Origin: Phorcus lineatus
Taxonomy: Eukaryota; Mollusca; Gastropoda; Trochida; Trochidae
Reading direction: 5' to 3'
Assembly: GCA_921293015.1 (NCBI GenBank)
Contig: OV121081.1
Span: forward strand, 76,153,022 to 76,217,021
Length of the DNA: 64,000 nucleotides
Shown: piece after piece, positions 21,581 to 35,504 of the stretch
Layout: each line of letters opens with the position of its first letter
Numbering within the stretch: the first letter of the stretch is position 1
Made by a program: the position numbers and the translations under genes
Notes under the pieces: generated by a model
Database searches by the model: none
What the model saw: only the letters and a program-made list of their open reading frames with translations
Told to the model about the DNA's origin: nothing

Positions 21581-24500
21581 CAAATCGTTCAGTGTGGAAG
21601 TGACTACCTGTTAGGTTGTTTTCGAGTAATATAAACTTATCTATGGACTAACTATTCAAATGCGGCTGGCGTTTAGCTGGAGGATAATATGGTAAAACGT
21701 GCATGTACAAGTGTGGATACTCTTATCCTTTGATCATCCGTGAACGTATGTACTGTAAGCCAGTTAAACATTGTTTTAGCTTTTCATTTTGAATATTCCG
21801 GGTTACTTAATCCTCCGATTATTGTCTTCAGTTCATGTGAGGCGTTCCAGTGCAAGGAATCGTTATTTCCTCAAGACTTTCTTGCGAGAACGGACAACGC
21901 TGTTGACACTTTGGCCCTGTTCACCTATATCAGTGAGGAGAGTCCGAGTTCAGGATCACAAGTGATTCGTTTACTATCTGTGCAATTTCCAGGTTGGTGT
22001 TGTTTCCATTTGCAACAGGGGTGATGATGTTTGTTCATTAAACCCTATTAAAGATGCTTATAACATAGTTGGTGTGAGAGATTGTTGATATCACAATGCA
22101 TCGTATCGGTATCTTGGCGCTCTTCTGTGCCCTTTACAAAGTTAAAAGTTATATGCAAACATCTACGTTTGAGAGTAACTGGTCCGGGAGATAGTGGAGG
22201 ATTTCTATCAAGAAATTATTGTTCAGACTTGTCCTGATTAACAATGACCTTATACGAATAACCAACTGAAAATACTTTTGAAATACGTGCAAACTCATTT
22301 TAAAAAACTTCATTGTTAACCATAAATCCATACATTACAGTTGATATGAGTACAAATCAACAAAGTAAACGATATCTCAATATTCGAGATAACTGTTTTT
22401 AGAAATAACGAAACTATAACGTTGATATACGGTGATACCTATAATGACATATGATTGAACGTTGAGAGTAATGATAGAATAGGACGAGATCTTGTATGAA
22501 AAGGGACATCTTTTAAGTATCTGTTGCGTCCATTTCCGGATTCTTCAAGCGTGAACGTGTTTATGAATTGAATCGTTTAACAGACAAAGCTGTTATTACT
22601 GGAGCCCCTTCTAAATTTAGGGCAAACAGAACAGGACTTAGAAAGAAAGACACCATGCATTAAAATAATCTGAAAATATTTATGAAAATATACAACATTG
22701 TTATATACAATATTACATAATAGATACAAAAAGGTAACAACACAAATGTTTATATTTCTTTCCACATAATATCTAACACTTATACTCAATATTTGTCGAT
22801 TTAAAATATGGACGGCCATCCTCGTGAAGTTGAAAATAAAGTAGCTACAAATGTATTTTTCCACTTCGCATAACTTAAACTTTTTTTAAAGTCATGTTGT
22901 CGAAGAGAATGGGGGATCGTTGTTAAATGCTCTTTGACAAAGATAAAGCTCATTTTCATTGGAGCTTACATAATTGCTTGGGGATTTCATTGCACTCATT
23001 GATAAAAGTCATACATGTACTGATTATCAATTTTCTCTTATAAAGATTATTACCAACGAGAAAAAGATTCCTGACTTAAATGTTATTGTTATTCAATTTC
23101 ACCATTTTTGCCTAAACACTCACGTAGTCTAATGCTTGCGTTCAATACGACGTTTCTAATTGTAAACAATCATAAAAATACCTGTCCGGAGGACTCTTGG
23201 CAAGTCACTTTTGATTTGGATTGTCTTTGATTGCAAGATATCTAATATGGTTACGAAGTTTCTGTCGACCTTTCACTTTTACTAAAAGCTGTTTCGCGAC
23301 AATGAGCATGGTGTCTGGCAATTACTACCGTGACAGTGATTCCGCAAATACCACGTGTCTCCAGGGAATATGTAAGTCTGAGAATGATCATAAAGTCTGT
23401 AACTGATAGAACAGTCTGACACTAATAAAAAGGTCCGAGACTGACCACATATCTTACACTGACCAGATGTTTCACAATGGCCACGTTTCACAATGAAATG
23501 TAATCAATCTTGAGACTTGATATGGATCCGAATTGCTACGAACATCTCTTCTGAAGTTCGGCTGCAAACAGAGAAACATGTAATGAGGGAATATTATATA
23601 TTTATACTTTTGAGTAAAAACAATGATAAACATTTTTCATTTCACAATTTCATTTCAATAAAATAATTCTTCCCTTCTTTGCAACGCCTCTACTTTCGAT
23701 AATCAAGATAATTGAGAAAAATATGGTTATTTCAAAGACAATAAAAAAAACAACTCATCAAACCTTTATCAGGTTGAAAATATGCATCTCATAAAAAACA
23801 ATTTCAGAGGATAACCAATAAAAACCCAAATTAGCCGAGATTTTCAAGGGTTTAGTACCTGACAAAAGGACGAAAATAAGTTTCAAGCCTTTTGCCCCTA
23901 TTGAGGCCATGACATCACCAGATCAATTATAACCCAAGTTGGTCAAGATTTCTGTATGCAACACTACTGTGATGTATGAAAAAAATGTTCATTAATTGAG
24001 CTCTTACGTCATGCGTATGGACATAATTTGTTGTAGAACTTTGGTTTTGTGGTCGCTTTATACAATATATACATCTTTTTGGTCAAGGATTCGTACACTA
24101 AATATAGACTTTTCAAGAACTTTAATACCAGGAACAGTCGTCAAAGAAAAGATAAACAATCCACAAATCTTCAACATATAATCCAAATGTGATATGATAC
24201 CTTTATATCATATTTAAGAAGTCTCTGGCTTTTATTTTTCGAAAACACATCAAAGGAAATGCTTGATGCGAACGGGACTATACGAATAACAAAGATGAGA
24301 TCTTCCATTGCCAACAGCCATTGAATACAACGCAACCAATAGGAGTTTTAAAAACAAGGCTGACTTAATCTGTCTTTTTGATTTTTCAAATCACCAGAAA
24401 AAGCTACAAGTCAGGGTCATTAAAACACTATTTAGGAGACTTAACGTTTTCTTTTGGAAATATGGAGAACTAACGAAATGAATACTATTGTCCACAATTT

Positions 24501-25226
24501 AAGAAACAATCTTATATTAATTATAAAGGATTCCTTAAACGAATTGCAAACGTGCAAAGTTTAGTTTAGCGATTGTATTTCGTTTACTCAAATGAATTTA
24601 AGCTGTTCCCCCACAAATGAAATTTTCGATAATTATGACATTTTTTACAACATATAATCGGGATGAATTATTAGATGTTTTGACTTACTCCTGAGGATAT
24701 GGAAAATTATTATCCACTTAACGTTTAAGAAAGTGACAAGTCTGAAACAAATATAACATCTAAAACGTGCTACTGTGCCTTTAACAAGAGAATGCAACGT
24801 AAGTTTTGTTGGTCCACCTTTCCTTCTTAGAATAGAGACAGGATGCAGGTCAAATATATAAATAGATCCATTATGTTGAGATCCTTACAAAATGAAAAAT
24901 CCCAATGGACATCCTAAAATTTTGAGATACTGAAATAATACATGAATGTGGCTAAATATGACAAAGGAAACAGAGGATAATATGACCTTCACGTATGTGA
25001 ACTATCTTAGATTAGTTTTAGTTAATAAATTTCTTTCGTAACGATGTTCCAAAATTGTCTCAGCTGCAGGTTAATCATTAATCATATGTAGCTGTACTGC
25101 ACTAACACATTGGGTAAGAAGACCATCAGAATATCCATGTTACTTCAGTCAAGGACTTATGAAAATAATAATGCCAATGGAAGATTTGATGAGGTAGTTT
25201 GTATTTAGAAAATAAAAAATAAAAAT
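21581..25226. other. Non-coding region downstream of the chitin-binding gene
   Basis: AT-rich. I looked on the minus strand for further CBM14-type exons and saw none. If the gene does not end in exon 3, its last exon is either very short here or lies beyond recognition. Confidence 0.45.
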
Positions 25227-26236
25227 TTAATTATTACCTTGATATAAATCTTCACATACAGTTGCAGGCAAATCACATCGCCTTGTTTCAGGACTGAAGA
25301 CGAGTCCACCTTCATAAAGTCTACATCTACGATACGTTATAAAGGCTCTGTCCTTGCACTCATAGTAATACTGAAGACCCTTGTTTAGGGCCGGGTACAA
25401 TCCGTCAGTCTTGCCACTGCAGTGTGGGGCGACGCCACATGGGGGTGGTGTACTACCCACATCATCACACTTCTCCAGGGCCGCGTTATACACGAGGTTG
25501 TTCTCACACTGGAACTTGGCCACTAGGAAGCCTCGGTCACATTGTATGTAACTGTGGCAGGAGGAATCAGCTGATGGGTGGAAGCCATCGGAGAGATATA
25601 GGCATGGGTTGGTTTTGTTCCCGCAGGGTTGCACGATGTCTCCCGACACATCACAGATCCGCTTTTCGGGGTTGAAGATACCATTAGGACACATGGATAC
25701 GCCCGCCAGCGAGTTATGTTTACATTCCATGTAGTGTGTACATCGTCCAAAGGCGTCCAGATAGAGGCCATCACCTCTTGTCTTACAAACGTTTGGCATG
25801 TCCATGTTTCCACATGGATAGGGGACAAACTCTGAGTCTTCACATCGTTTTGTTATTGGGTTGAACAACTGGTCGGAGTCGCACCTGAAGAAGCCTGTAA
25901 ACATTTCTCCTTTACAAACGTAGTAGATATCACATCGACCGTACTCATCAGCGTAAACATTATCACGTCGTCCTTCACAGCTTGGTCGCCAGCCGCCATG
26001 TTGTCTCGGTATACTGTAAGGAGTCTCACAAGCTCTCGTCAGGGGCGAGAACACAGCGTTCTTCTCACAAACGCCCTGGAACACCGTCCGCTCCAGGTAG
26101 CATTCAACGAAGAAGGGTTTCCACTCGAGTTCTGGCCAGGCATTGAGTCCGTCTTCCTGCTCTTCGCAACTCGCGTACCTCACCCAGCAGGGAATGCAGT
26201 GCGACGTCTCATGGCAGTGGTTAGCGCGGTAGTCAC
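25227..26236 (-). CDS. Chitin-binding protein, exon 3 (five CBM14 domains)
   Basis: Encodes residues 218 (split codon) to 553 of the inferred protein. Five cysteine-rich CBM14/peritrophin-A domains follow one another, each with about six cysteines and aromatic residues in the chitin-binding pattern, for example YADEYGRCDIYYVC and YLDAFGRCTHYMEC. CBM14 domains bind chitin outside the cell. The acceptor is ACACAG with the exon starting at 26236, and its phase matches exon 2. The frame stops at 25227-25229, but CAAG/GTAATA at 25239-25236 is a usable splice donor after the last domain. The exon may therefore end at 25238 and splice on. No AATAAA is seen soon after the stop, so the 3' end is open. 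Confidence 0.85.
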
Positions 26237-27670
26237 CTGTGTCATCATGTTATAATTTAATGATCATTCTTAATATTTGTAAAATTCAAGTAAAAGGTTA
26301 AACAGAAATATATTATGGTGACGTTTTTTTGCGCATGAGTATATAATAAGATGGGTCAAATGAACATATGCAAATATTTTTTCCTACTGTTCTATCATAC
26401 CTTCACAAGACGTATATACGAGATTATACATCATTAATATGGGCGTCTCTACATTTCATGGAAACATCACATCACCTAAACCAAGACGATTTCATCTGCT
26501 GCAGTTGAAGTCATTCGTCTTACATGTATAAGGCTTCAAGATTAAGGGAACCAAAATCTGTCTTGATGTCAACAGGAAGTTTATCTCTATGCCTCTCCTA
26601 ATCAGAATAACAGCTTTCGAGATGCGTGGACTAAATATACTGTAATATTGGTGGGCAAGGACTGATGGATGTTCAGGAATGGCTTCATACAATGTTTATT
26701 GGTTTATTAACAAGTGTAAACTTGCTGAAACCTAATGAATTCGAACTGTCTGGCGTGAATAGATAGAAGAGATACATGTGACATTATGCATTAAGAAACC
26801 ACTTACAAGTTACTTAGAATATTCTGATAACCTACTAACATTGCAAACAGCAACGATGTTCTACCAAAATGTCATGGTGTCTCTAAGCAATGTCCTAGTT
26901 GGCCAAGAATAGATAAAATGCTAGAAATATGCTTTAAATTGGATCCACAGATCTCCTTCAATACATTGCTATCAACGAGGCCAAATGTCTCATATAATTT
27001 TGTATAGAGCTAACGAAGGAATGGACTGGCATCTAGAAATATGGGCAATACCCGGATGACAAGTCCGTTAGGTTCGAGCTATTAGCTTCAAACTCCTTGC
27101 GGAATGACATTTCATTGACTGAAAAAGATGCATGCTAAACGTGGCAAGCCGTAAGCTATACGAGGCATGATGGATGTCAGCATATTGCAGAAACTCTGCA
27201 AAATCAAATATTCTGATTAAGCAAGATTATATCTTCTTATCTGTTTGCTATACTTCCAACTGTAGATTTTTTATATCCGGTAATTCTGGTTTAATTATAC
27301 AGGAATTTGGTTCATTTCTGCTTTTGTATTTTGGTATCATTACAACGAGTTTAGTAACATAGTTAATGGTACTTTTACTATACTCACGGGAGTTGGGTAG
27401 ATATATGCTTATATCTTTCTATCATTACACAATGATTTAGTTAAATATCTGTCGTTACATTTGCCATACTCACTGAAATCATTTTTCATAAATATTTGTA
27501 TTATTGCTATAAGATCAGGGAAATTTAGTTTCATACGCTGTTATAAAGGCTGCAGCTACATTGAAGTTAATTCATATTCCCGTAGGGTTCTGCACCGTAT
27601 TACCAACCAAACCTCAAATGATCCAATGTTATAGACATGTCGGTTCATATGACATTTCCAATGAACTTAC
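26237..27670 (-). other. Intron 2 of the chitin-binding gene
   Basis: Starts GTAAGT at 27670 and ends ...ACACAG at 26237, splitting a cysteine codon after its first base (phase 1). It contains a MITE relic near 27040-27170 and no other feature that I recognise. Confidence 0.75.
27040..27170. repeat. MITE relic related to 35505-35796
   Basis: Shares ACCCGGATG, a diverged GTTCGAGCTATTAGCTTCAAACTCC stretch (given here split as GTTCGAGCTA/TTAGCTTCAAACTCC) and AGC-ATACGAGG with the copy near 35640-35770. Both resemble the interior and arms of the element at 5065-5343. No flanking duplication found. Confidence 0.45.
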
Positions 27671-27907
27671 ATGGAGACTTAGGTTCGTATCTGCCTCTGC
27701 AATCAACATCCTCAAAGTCTTCACACTGCAGAGTCTGGGCAGAGAACAACTGAGGGTAGGGACACTCCATGGTGAACCCGCTGTAGAAGGTCTCCATCAC
27801 TGCGTCTGGCACCATTGAGCAGTTGTAGTACCATGCACAGTTGTCTGGGTGGGGCTGGAGTAACGGGGAGCGTCCACTGTGGCACATCATTGCCTCTCCC
27901 TCGTCCT
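27671..27907 (-). CDS. Chitin-binding protein, exon 2 (one CBM14 domain)
   Basis: 237 nt, a multiple of three with phase-1 ends, so the domain is a symmetrical module. A pyrimidine-rich tract ending TCTTCAG precedes it and GTAAGT follows. It encodes residues 139 to 217 plus the first base of C218. Six cysteines (C147, C162, C168, C187, C200, C208) fit a CBM14 domain, with CAWYYNC as the aromatic core. Joined to exon 1 and exon 3 the frame stays open, which supports these boundaries over the longer overlapping frames. Confidence 0.85.
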
Positions 27908-30900
27908 CTGAAGACAAGGAGAAAAACAAGTTGAAAGATTTCTTCATGGATTTGCCACCTGCTATAATGACATTCGTACCTGCGGACGTGTGTCATATGA
28001 CCTTTAAGGAACAAATACTATTTTCTGGTAATACTGAGGGAGAGAAGGATTTCTACAAATTATTGCTCGAATTTCATCTAAGAGAGCTCTTTCGGGCGTA
28101 ATGATTTCCATTTTATACTTCATCGTACGGAAACTGCACGTCGACTCGTGTCTTGATCATTGTTATGGTCGGTATTCTATAATATCATCAGTTTCGAATT
28201 AGTTTATAAGAATAATAACAAGTTATGTGACAGTGAACATAATAAAATGAAGGCTGTCCAAGCCAGTTTGATCAATATGTTTAGCGGTAGAACGTCAAAA
28301 ATCGTGTTTAAACGTAGATTCGACGATAAAACTAACCAATCACAAAACAAGGATTTTCGCATGTAATTATAAGGGTAGAAAAAATACTTAAATCATGATC
28401 ATTCCCTATCTTTTTCGTATTATGGCCATACTTTTCCATTACTCAGTCGTATGACTTGTTTGCATCAATATGGAAAAGAAAACGTTTAATTTCAAGCCGC
28501 GATGACTGAATCAGACTAGGTCACGACAGCTTTCATTCGAGCACTTGTGAAACTTTACCGTCATAAGGCTGGTCACGTGATAGACTAATTTTTTGTTGAC
28601 CATTTTGTTGAAGCTGATTCAGTACCTTTATGAAGTCGTTTTGTCATGTTTTGTGCTGATGTCGTGAATGTTAAGAGAAACGTCGATGTTATACCGTGTT
28701 TTCTTTGGTTTTTAAAGTTTGCTACTCTATTTTTACACTTAAATATTAGTTAAGGTGTAATCCATTGTACCTACCTAAAATGGAATTGCCCATGACTGCA
28801 TCAGGTCTGAACTTTTTAAACGTTTTTGCTTAATTAATATCAAAGTTGGAAGCTTCAAGCTACGCGTATGGCCTAAATAATTTCAACAGGTTTTTATTGG
28901 ATACACGTTTTCTGAAAGTCAATATCTTAATGTTACTTAACGATTTTGACAACGATTAGTTTTCGTTGTTACTCAGTAATGATTGCATGGCGCAGAAAGA
29001 CTCTTGTCTGTGATTAGAACTCATCCTCTAATTGTATCTCTTTCTAATTGTAGTTTCTTTAACATTACCAAGTTCTGACCGGCTCTAATCAACCCATGCT
29101 TTCCTAGCATTAGCATCTTGTTGATGTACTTTAAGGCTACTTGTAATTTGATAACGTCTATAAACGCTGAAAGGGCTTCTCTGCAATTATCTGATCTCTG
29201 TTGATTAGTATTTTGTAGATATATAGACGTTCTCAACTAATTGTCTGTTATCAAATATATCAACAAGAGTTGATAAAAGTTATAAATTTCCGAGATTTAA
29301 GATATCTGATTTAAGAATTTCTTAATTTTAAATTGTTATAGTAATAAGAGGTTTTATTGTTTTACTTCACATATTGTAGATTATCATGTTAGCTTTTTAA
29401 CTTTTGATTTAAGATCCTAACATGGTCAGTTGACCAATTTTGTCTATCTTTCGTCTGGTTATATATACAGTCTAGTCTCCGGTCATTCGGTATGGAATTC
29501 TCTGTTATTCCCTCAGAGTCTGAATTGATTTACAACATACATTTAAGGAGAATATTTCAGTGATATTTTTCTAGTACACCCTAAGCCTTATTTAATCGGT
29601 GAATAATACAATAACAATAATACTTATTGTCAACACCTTGATTCCATCAACTGCTTTTGGAAAACATCTTTAAGCTTTTAGATGTCGGAAAGATTTTGCG
29701 CCTGACATGAACCTTAGAGGGTGGCTCACTTTTATGCCGTTTTAAATTGTACATTAATATGATCTTAATGTGAGGTGAGACTAAAAAAAACATCTGTCAG
29801 TCTGTCTGTCTGTATCGCATATATGCATAGACTAAATATGTGTTCAAAACGGGGCAAAGAGCACTTGCAAAGCTTGATAGGTGTTTAAAACCGTCATAGA
29901 AGTGTAACGAAAAGTGTAAAACATTGAATGGATATCACATTTTTAATCGAACAATTGCATTTGGTTGGTTGAAGTCCTTGATAAAACGAATCAGAATTCA
30001 AAGAGCCAACTGTCAACCTACAACATTCCTTGTAAGATATCGCTGTCGTCTTCGGAACATGTCCTAAATCAGAAACAATCTTAATCATTCCACAACAGTA
30101 TTCATGTTCAAAATCGAAAACTTCATGTCGTATTTGAACGCATCATTTCATGCGTGCCAATCAGAACTACATCTGAATATATTGGGGTTGATGTTTGTGA
30201 TTGCCTCATTATATCCCCTTGGTCGTTTCCTCGTGCTCTATGATCTCCAGACTTGTTCGTCTTATCTTACACTGAACTCGGCTTTCATCAATTATCTCAG
30301 TGTCTGGCCGTACTTTTCAGCCAGAGTTAGGTTTAATTTACTGGGATGCACTAGACGTGTATTCACGAGTTTCCTGGCGTCAATAAACCCAAGACGTTAT
30401 TGAAACAAACGGCTGACAAAATGAACGAGGACTATACATTAACAACAACTCTTGGACTAATACAGGTTGAAAGTATCTTAAGCTGTATAATAATCATAAA
30501 AGCTGTATATTGCTAACACTGTGGGTCTATGAATGTTCCTGAATTACGCTCCATGAGAAGAAAAACGTGAATAGTTAAATAGGTGAATAAAGTTTGGTTT
30601 TTAGTTCACAAACTGAAATTCATTTATGCGTTGTAGTTTACTGGATTTGTTTAGTCATATTTCGATAGATACGAGGCATTTGCTTGGATTAATGCCAGAG
30701 CAATTTGGGAACTTTGCAGAAATACGTAAACGTAGAAAAATTATGGTCCTTAAATCTATTGACGGTAAGGATTGTTCCCTTTTCTGTGTGCAGATTGTAG
30801 AATTTAAAGTTAAAGTTTAAAGTCATTATTTTGCAAACGTAGCACATTTGACAGACAAGTGTAATATTATCAATGGAAATTCATTTCAGATGTTGCAGTC

Positions 30901-31183
30901 TGTCGCCCATAATATCCAACCATAATGAACACAGTGCTTCCATACTATATATATAGAGGGATTGTGTCAATCAGAAGACCAACAAGGAAGAACCATGACG
31001 TCACCTGATTAGCATAATTTACAATATATCCTTGTACATTGTACGTATATTTTGTTATAAAAACGCTTGTAATGCGATGTTAACGATCATATCGTTTCAT
31101 CCCTGATGAGTCAATACTATTGACGAAATACTAGTATCGGATTAAAATGATTCTGCAAACGACTATGTGAAGTATGTTATATC

Positions 31184-31247
<64 letters not shown>

Positions 31248-33270
31248 ACATGTGTAAATGATAATTTGTATCATCATGGAGTCTTTTATTAAGAGTACAC
31301 GCAGTTTTGTGTCATCTTACATCACACTATTATTTATCTTTAGAATCCTATTCTTAATCATACTTCATGTATGTTTCGCGCTAATGTCATTGGTCATGTG
31401 TTGTAAATATGCATCAATCAAAGACAGTCGTAATATACAATGTAGGTATGACGTTGTTGAAAACTTATAGGATATTAAAGTTCCGATATAAATTCATGAC
31501 TGTGACCACATGTGCTTCAACATTATAAATGACCTGCATGGCTTTTATATGGAAAATTAATGATTTATAAAACTATAAAAATATATCTTCTTCGATTATT
31601 TTGCCTAGATTACCAAATGAACACACAAATGTTCGTTTATCACGTTTGTTGTATGAGTCAACTTATGAAGAGAACTGTAATATCCGATGCCACGTAAACA
31701 GTAGCACATTCTTAACTTGCCATATCATATGGAATAGTCAAGTGTATAAACTTTTGAGACTAGTGTTTTAAGTAAAAAAATGAGCACAAAACGTATCGGT
31801 TTATATCATCTAAAAAAAATGCTGTTATATCACCCTAGAGCTCTGTCGCTCCATCGTTTCGCACTAATTTCCCAACGCTCTCGACCCACAAACATGGTTG
31901 TGGATGATAGATAAAATAAGTGTCTTCTTATAAGAAATGTATTGACAGAAGCTAATTACGGTTTTATATATTTTGGTACCTTCATTCCCGAGTGCTGATA
32001 TATTCGAGAAAAGACATTTTCCATGAAAAATATGCATCTCTGAATTTAGCAATAGTATTAGACTCCAAATGCAGTGATGTCATAGCATTGTGACGTCGAC
32101 ATGTTTATGACGTTATATCTTTGTGATGTCATTACTAATTTATTAATGATGTAACATAATTGTTATATACTTGACAATAGCTACCAATGAACGGTCAAAG
32201 CAACATTTCCACAGGAGGCTTTGCTTGATCTCCCGCAAGTGGTATTTCCTGTAGATCGCAAATTTTGTATAACGAATATTCAATCTTTCATGCTACATAT
32301 CACACAATAGTTTTTGTTAGAAAAGAAATTACACAAAAAGTTCCTGTGAATATGAGCTTGTCATTCAGGCATCAAATAAAACAATTACATACGTAATGCA
32401 CTGACAAAACCTCCCTCGATATTGCATGATAAATACAATGTTGCATTATCGGGAACAACCATTGTTACGATCATTTCTAAATATTACTTAAGAACCACGG
32501 TATTCAGGCACAGACAAATGCTTCAGTGTCGTAAGAGAATATTAAGAAAACTGTAACTTAGAAATAAGTTGAGGAAAGTTCTAAGATTCCAATCCATTAA
32601 CTTGACTTCCTGTTTTGGACAATAGGATGTCATTTTCATAGGAAACTGAGACGAATGATTCTGTTAGTCTGTGGTGCCTTACGTTTCCGGTCATCTTTAT
32701 GATTGATTCTGGGTTGATAAGCTCTATTTTGGGATTTCGTAATGGTGATGTTAAATTCCTTACGGTCTCGATGTAAACCTTTTTTTAAACCAGGCTTTTG
32801 TTTTGTACTTTACAAATTGCATATTGTGTAAAGATTCAGTTACATTGTCATGATTGACATTAGGATAACGATCAACAAAGCATAACGAGTCATGCTAAAA
32901 TGCATATGTTAGGTGTTTTAGAAGTATAAATCACAGAATGCCGTCTTGCAAGGTCATACTGCTGACTGGACAGGGGCACTTTTCTAACCATTTTAACGAC
33001 ATGGTCACGTTGATCAGCTGAGCAATAGGATGCAAATGCAAACTTGCATTGATAAAGCTCAAAATTAACAATCTTTATTTTCATTTTTCAGTGCACTCCC
33101 ATCAATGGTTTGCTTATTTAAGCCGGAAAACAGTAGTAATTGCACGCTTTCTTCTAGACTTTTTGATGCTTTCATGATGAAGGAAATACTCCTAGAATAA
33201 GCATTTTTAATGTTAGTTATATCTAATGAGGGATTATTGCAAAATGTGTTGATATTGTTATGGTTCTTAC
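27908..33270 (-). other. Intron 1 of the chitin-binding gene
   Basis: Runs from donor CG/GTAAGAA at 33270 to acceptor TCTTCAG at 27908, about 5.4 kb, phase 1. It contains the TA/TG microsatellite at 31186-31248. I see no gene inside it on either strand; the open frames are short and AT-driven. Confidence 0.7.
31186..31248. repeat. (TA)n(TG)n microsatellite
   Basis: About 45 bases of alternating TA followed directly by about 18 bases of TG. Confidence 0.95.
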
Positions 33271-33685
33271 CGTCAAGCGTGATTGTTATGGCCTTCGCCC
33301 CCGGTTTAGAAACAGGGTTGTGAGGAAGCTGGGGGTGCCAGAGTAAGGCCGGACCTCCAGGAAGATCCCCAGGGAGGGGAATGCTGTATATCATCTCATC
33401 ACAGTCGTCCGAGTCCGAGTTGGCGGGGACACACGTCTTGGAACTCACAGAGAAAACGTGTCCCCTCTTGCAGGAATCCATCTCCGTAACCTGCCCGCCA
33501 GAACATGCGAAGTATCGGGAACAGTTTGACGGGTGTCTGAGCCAAACTTTACTAAAATCACCTTTATCACAGAAAATGTCATCAGCTGCGTTCCTTAAAG
33601 TCGTGAGGTTTGAATTGATTATGACCGTATCCACTGATTCCGTCATCAGGAACATGTAGAGTAAAAGATGAATAACCCCTTTCAT
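33271..33685 (-). CDS. Chitin-binding protein, exon 1 (signal peptide and one CBM14 domain)
   Basis: Starts at ATG 33683-33685. Residues 1-20 (MKGVIHLLLYMFLMTESVDT) form a signal peptide, so the product enters the secretory path. One CBM14 domain spans residues 39-95 with C39, C55, C61, C72, C85 and C95, spacing that fits peritrophin-A. A proline-rich linker follows. NLT and NCS are possible N-glycosylation sites. The exon ends at 33271 with G before GTAAGAAC; the frame that runs on to 33065 is intron read-through. Phase 1 matches exon 2 and restores a Glu codon. The whole inferred protein is at least 553 residues. Mollusc relatives work in shell matrix, mucus or gut lining; which applies here is unknown. 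Confidence 0.85.
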
Positions 33686-35504
33686 CGTTAAAGATAAGAC
33701 TATCGTGCAACTGACAAGGACGAAATGTGGTCAGTTCAATGTAACTATCGCTTATCAATTCTGTCCCGTGTTTGATTCGGAAGTGACTTCGTTTACCGGG
33801 GCACGTCAGAAATCAAGTAAAACAAACCTCAATGTTTGTGTTTGTTATTTGCGCTTCACCTGTCGCGCTAGGGATCGCGTGTTCGATGGCCCGGCACCGA
33901 GGGGAATGTTACAGTGAGTCAGTGCGGAAGTTCACCCTAGAGACAAGAACTTCATCTGAAGGGTCGATTCAGGACATTTAATGATATTCTTTAAGATATT
34001 TGCTCTTTAAATGATTACATCTAACTAGAGGAAATTGAACAGAGCCAAATATGTGAGATAAAGGATTCATCTAATAATCTTAACGAATAACACGAATTGT
34101 TTGATATAATCTCTTTCATTTATCTTCGTGCAAACTGTGACTAACATATGGATGTTAACAGAAATCATAAGTTAGTATTACTATTACATTAACTCGATGA
34201 CATCATAGTTATCTTTGTATTCATATTTTATCAAACTGAGAATGTCATAAAGCCTTTAAAGTAGTATCATGATTGTAAAAGAATAACATAAACCCGATAA
34301 AATCATTGTTATTTGTGAAAGAGATAAATGTATGGGAGGGTCAGTGTTGATAAGGTTGCAGGTATGCTGTCGCCTTCAGGTAACTCACCCTCGGTAACTG
34401 AATGTCAAAGGTTCTGTCAGATTATATATCGCCTTAATTAAACAACATTTTAATATGCTTTCAGCTGTAAATGTGTTATAATGTAACAGACTCGATAACC
34501 AAGCCCCTCTTTCCGAAGCAAAGCCAAACTCAAACAAACTTCGGTAAATGTGATGATTTTCAACATAGTTATATTTTCGTAATGAAAACTTTATAATCAT
34601 TGTATAATAGATTCGTTATCAAATCATATCTAGAACTAAAGTAATATATTATCAACACCAATGAAAAATTGGAAACATTTCAAATTGAACCACATATCAT
34701 AATGACGCAAACCATTATTTCCTTTTCACTCAAAATAATATTAAGGCAGTTTGAAGAAGATCAAATTGCAAATCGAAGACGACAATGCAAAATTTTTTTA
34801 AAGAATGATAGAAGCACACGTTGTAATGATGCCCTCAGGCTGACAGATAACTGTTACATTCGTTCACCCTCAGGAATGGTGATGCATTTGTTAAATAAAG
34901 CATGTATGCTGCTGCAGTGCAGTGCAGTGTTTGTGCATGTTTACCAGTTGACCTGCCCATATCCTGCTCTCCGTCCATTCCCCACACCTCTTACACACGC
35001 CTCTACCTCTTGTCTTAGCTTCAAACAGAGATAGTATTGTTCGCTTGTTTGCAGGAGTTAAACAGTCCCTGGTTTCTTCAGTGCATCGTCAGACATGGCA
35101 ATATAGGGTTTGATAAACCAATATTGACGTTCAATTAACTGTTTAGGAGTACTTGTAAACGAGGAAGATAGATAAAATTGTTCATATTACGTCAAAAGGC
35201 ATTATATAGTATTTCAAAATACAAAAATAGAATTAAATATAGAGAATGAATTAGGCATTTTGTTACTGGAAGTGGACGTTACATGACATGGAATATTTAA
35301 TGTAAATTAAATGTACCAGTGAAAGTGAAATGCGGACAAAAAGTATGTTCATGTAAGAAATAGGTTTCACCATGTGTCTGTTCACTGGCTTAAAAACGTG
35401 TTTTAATATGCAATTGAAAGTGGTATAAATGACGGAGTTTGTCGACGGCATTTATACCACAGTTTTGATTGAAATCTCTAACCATGTGTAAGCAAGTGAA
35501 CACA
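33686..35504. other. Upstream region of the chitin-binding gene; no gene seen
   Basis: The promoter of the minus-strand gene should lie in the first few hundred bases, but I see no clear TATA box at a fixed distance because the transcription start is unknown. A tRNA-like SINE scrap may lie at 33865-33905. Confidence 0.45.
33865..33905 (+). repeat. Possible SINE scrap (tRNA T-arm-like)
   Basis: GATCGCGTGTTCGATGGC followed by CCGGCACCGAGGGG resembles the B-box side of a tRNA-derived SINE head, different from the SINE family found elsewhere here. No A box, body or duplication visible. Confidence 0.3.

Noticed and set aside
33065-33270. Continuation of chitin-binding exon 1 to the stop at 33065
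   Set aside because: A good donor (GTAAGAA) at 33270 ends the exon in the phase needed by exon 2, and the extra residues have no domain character.
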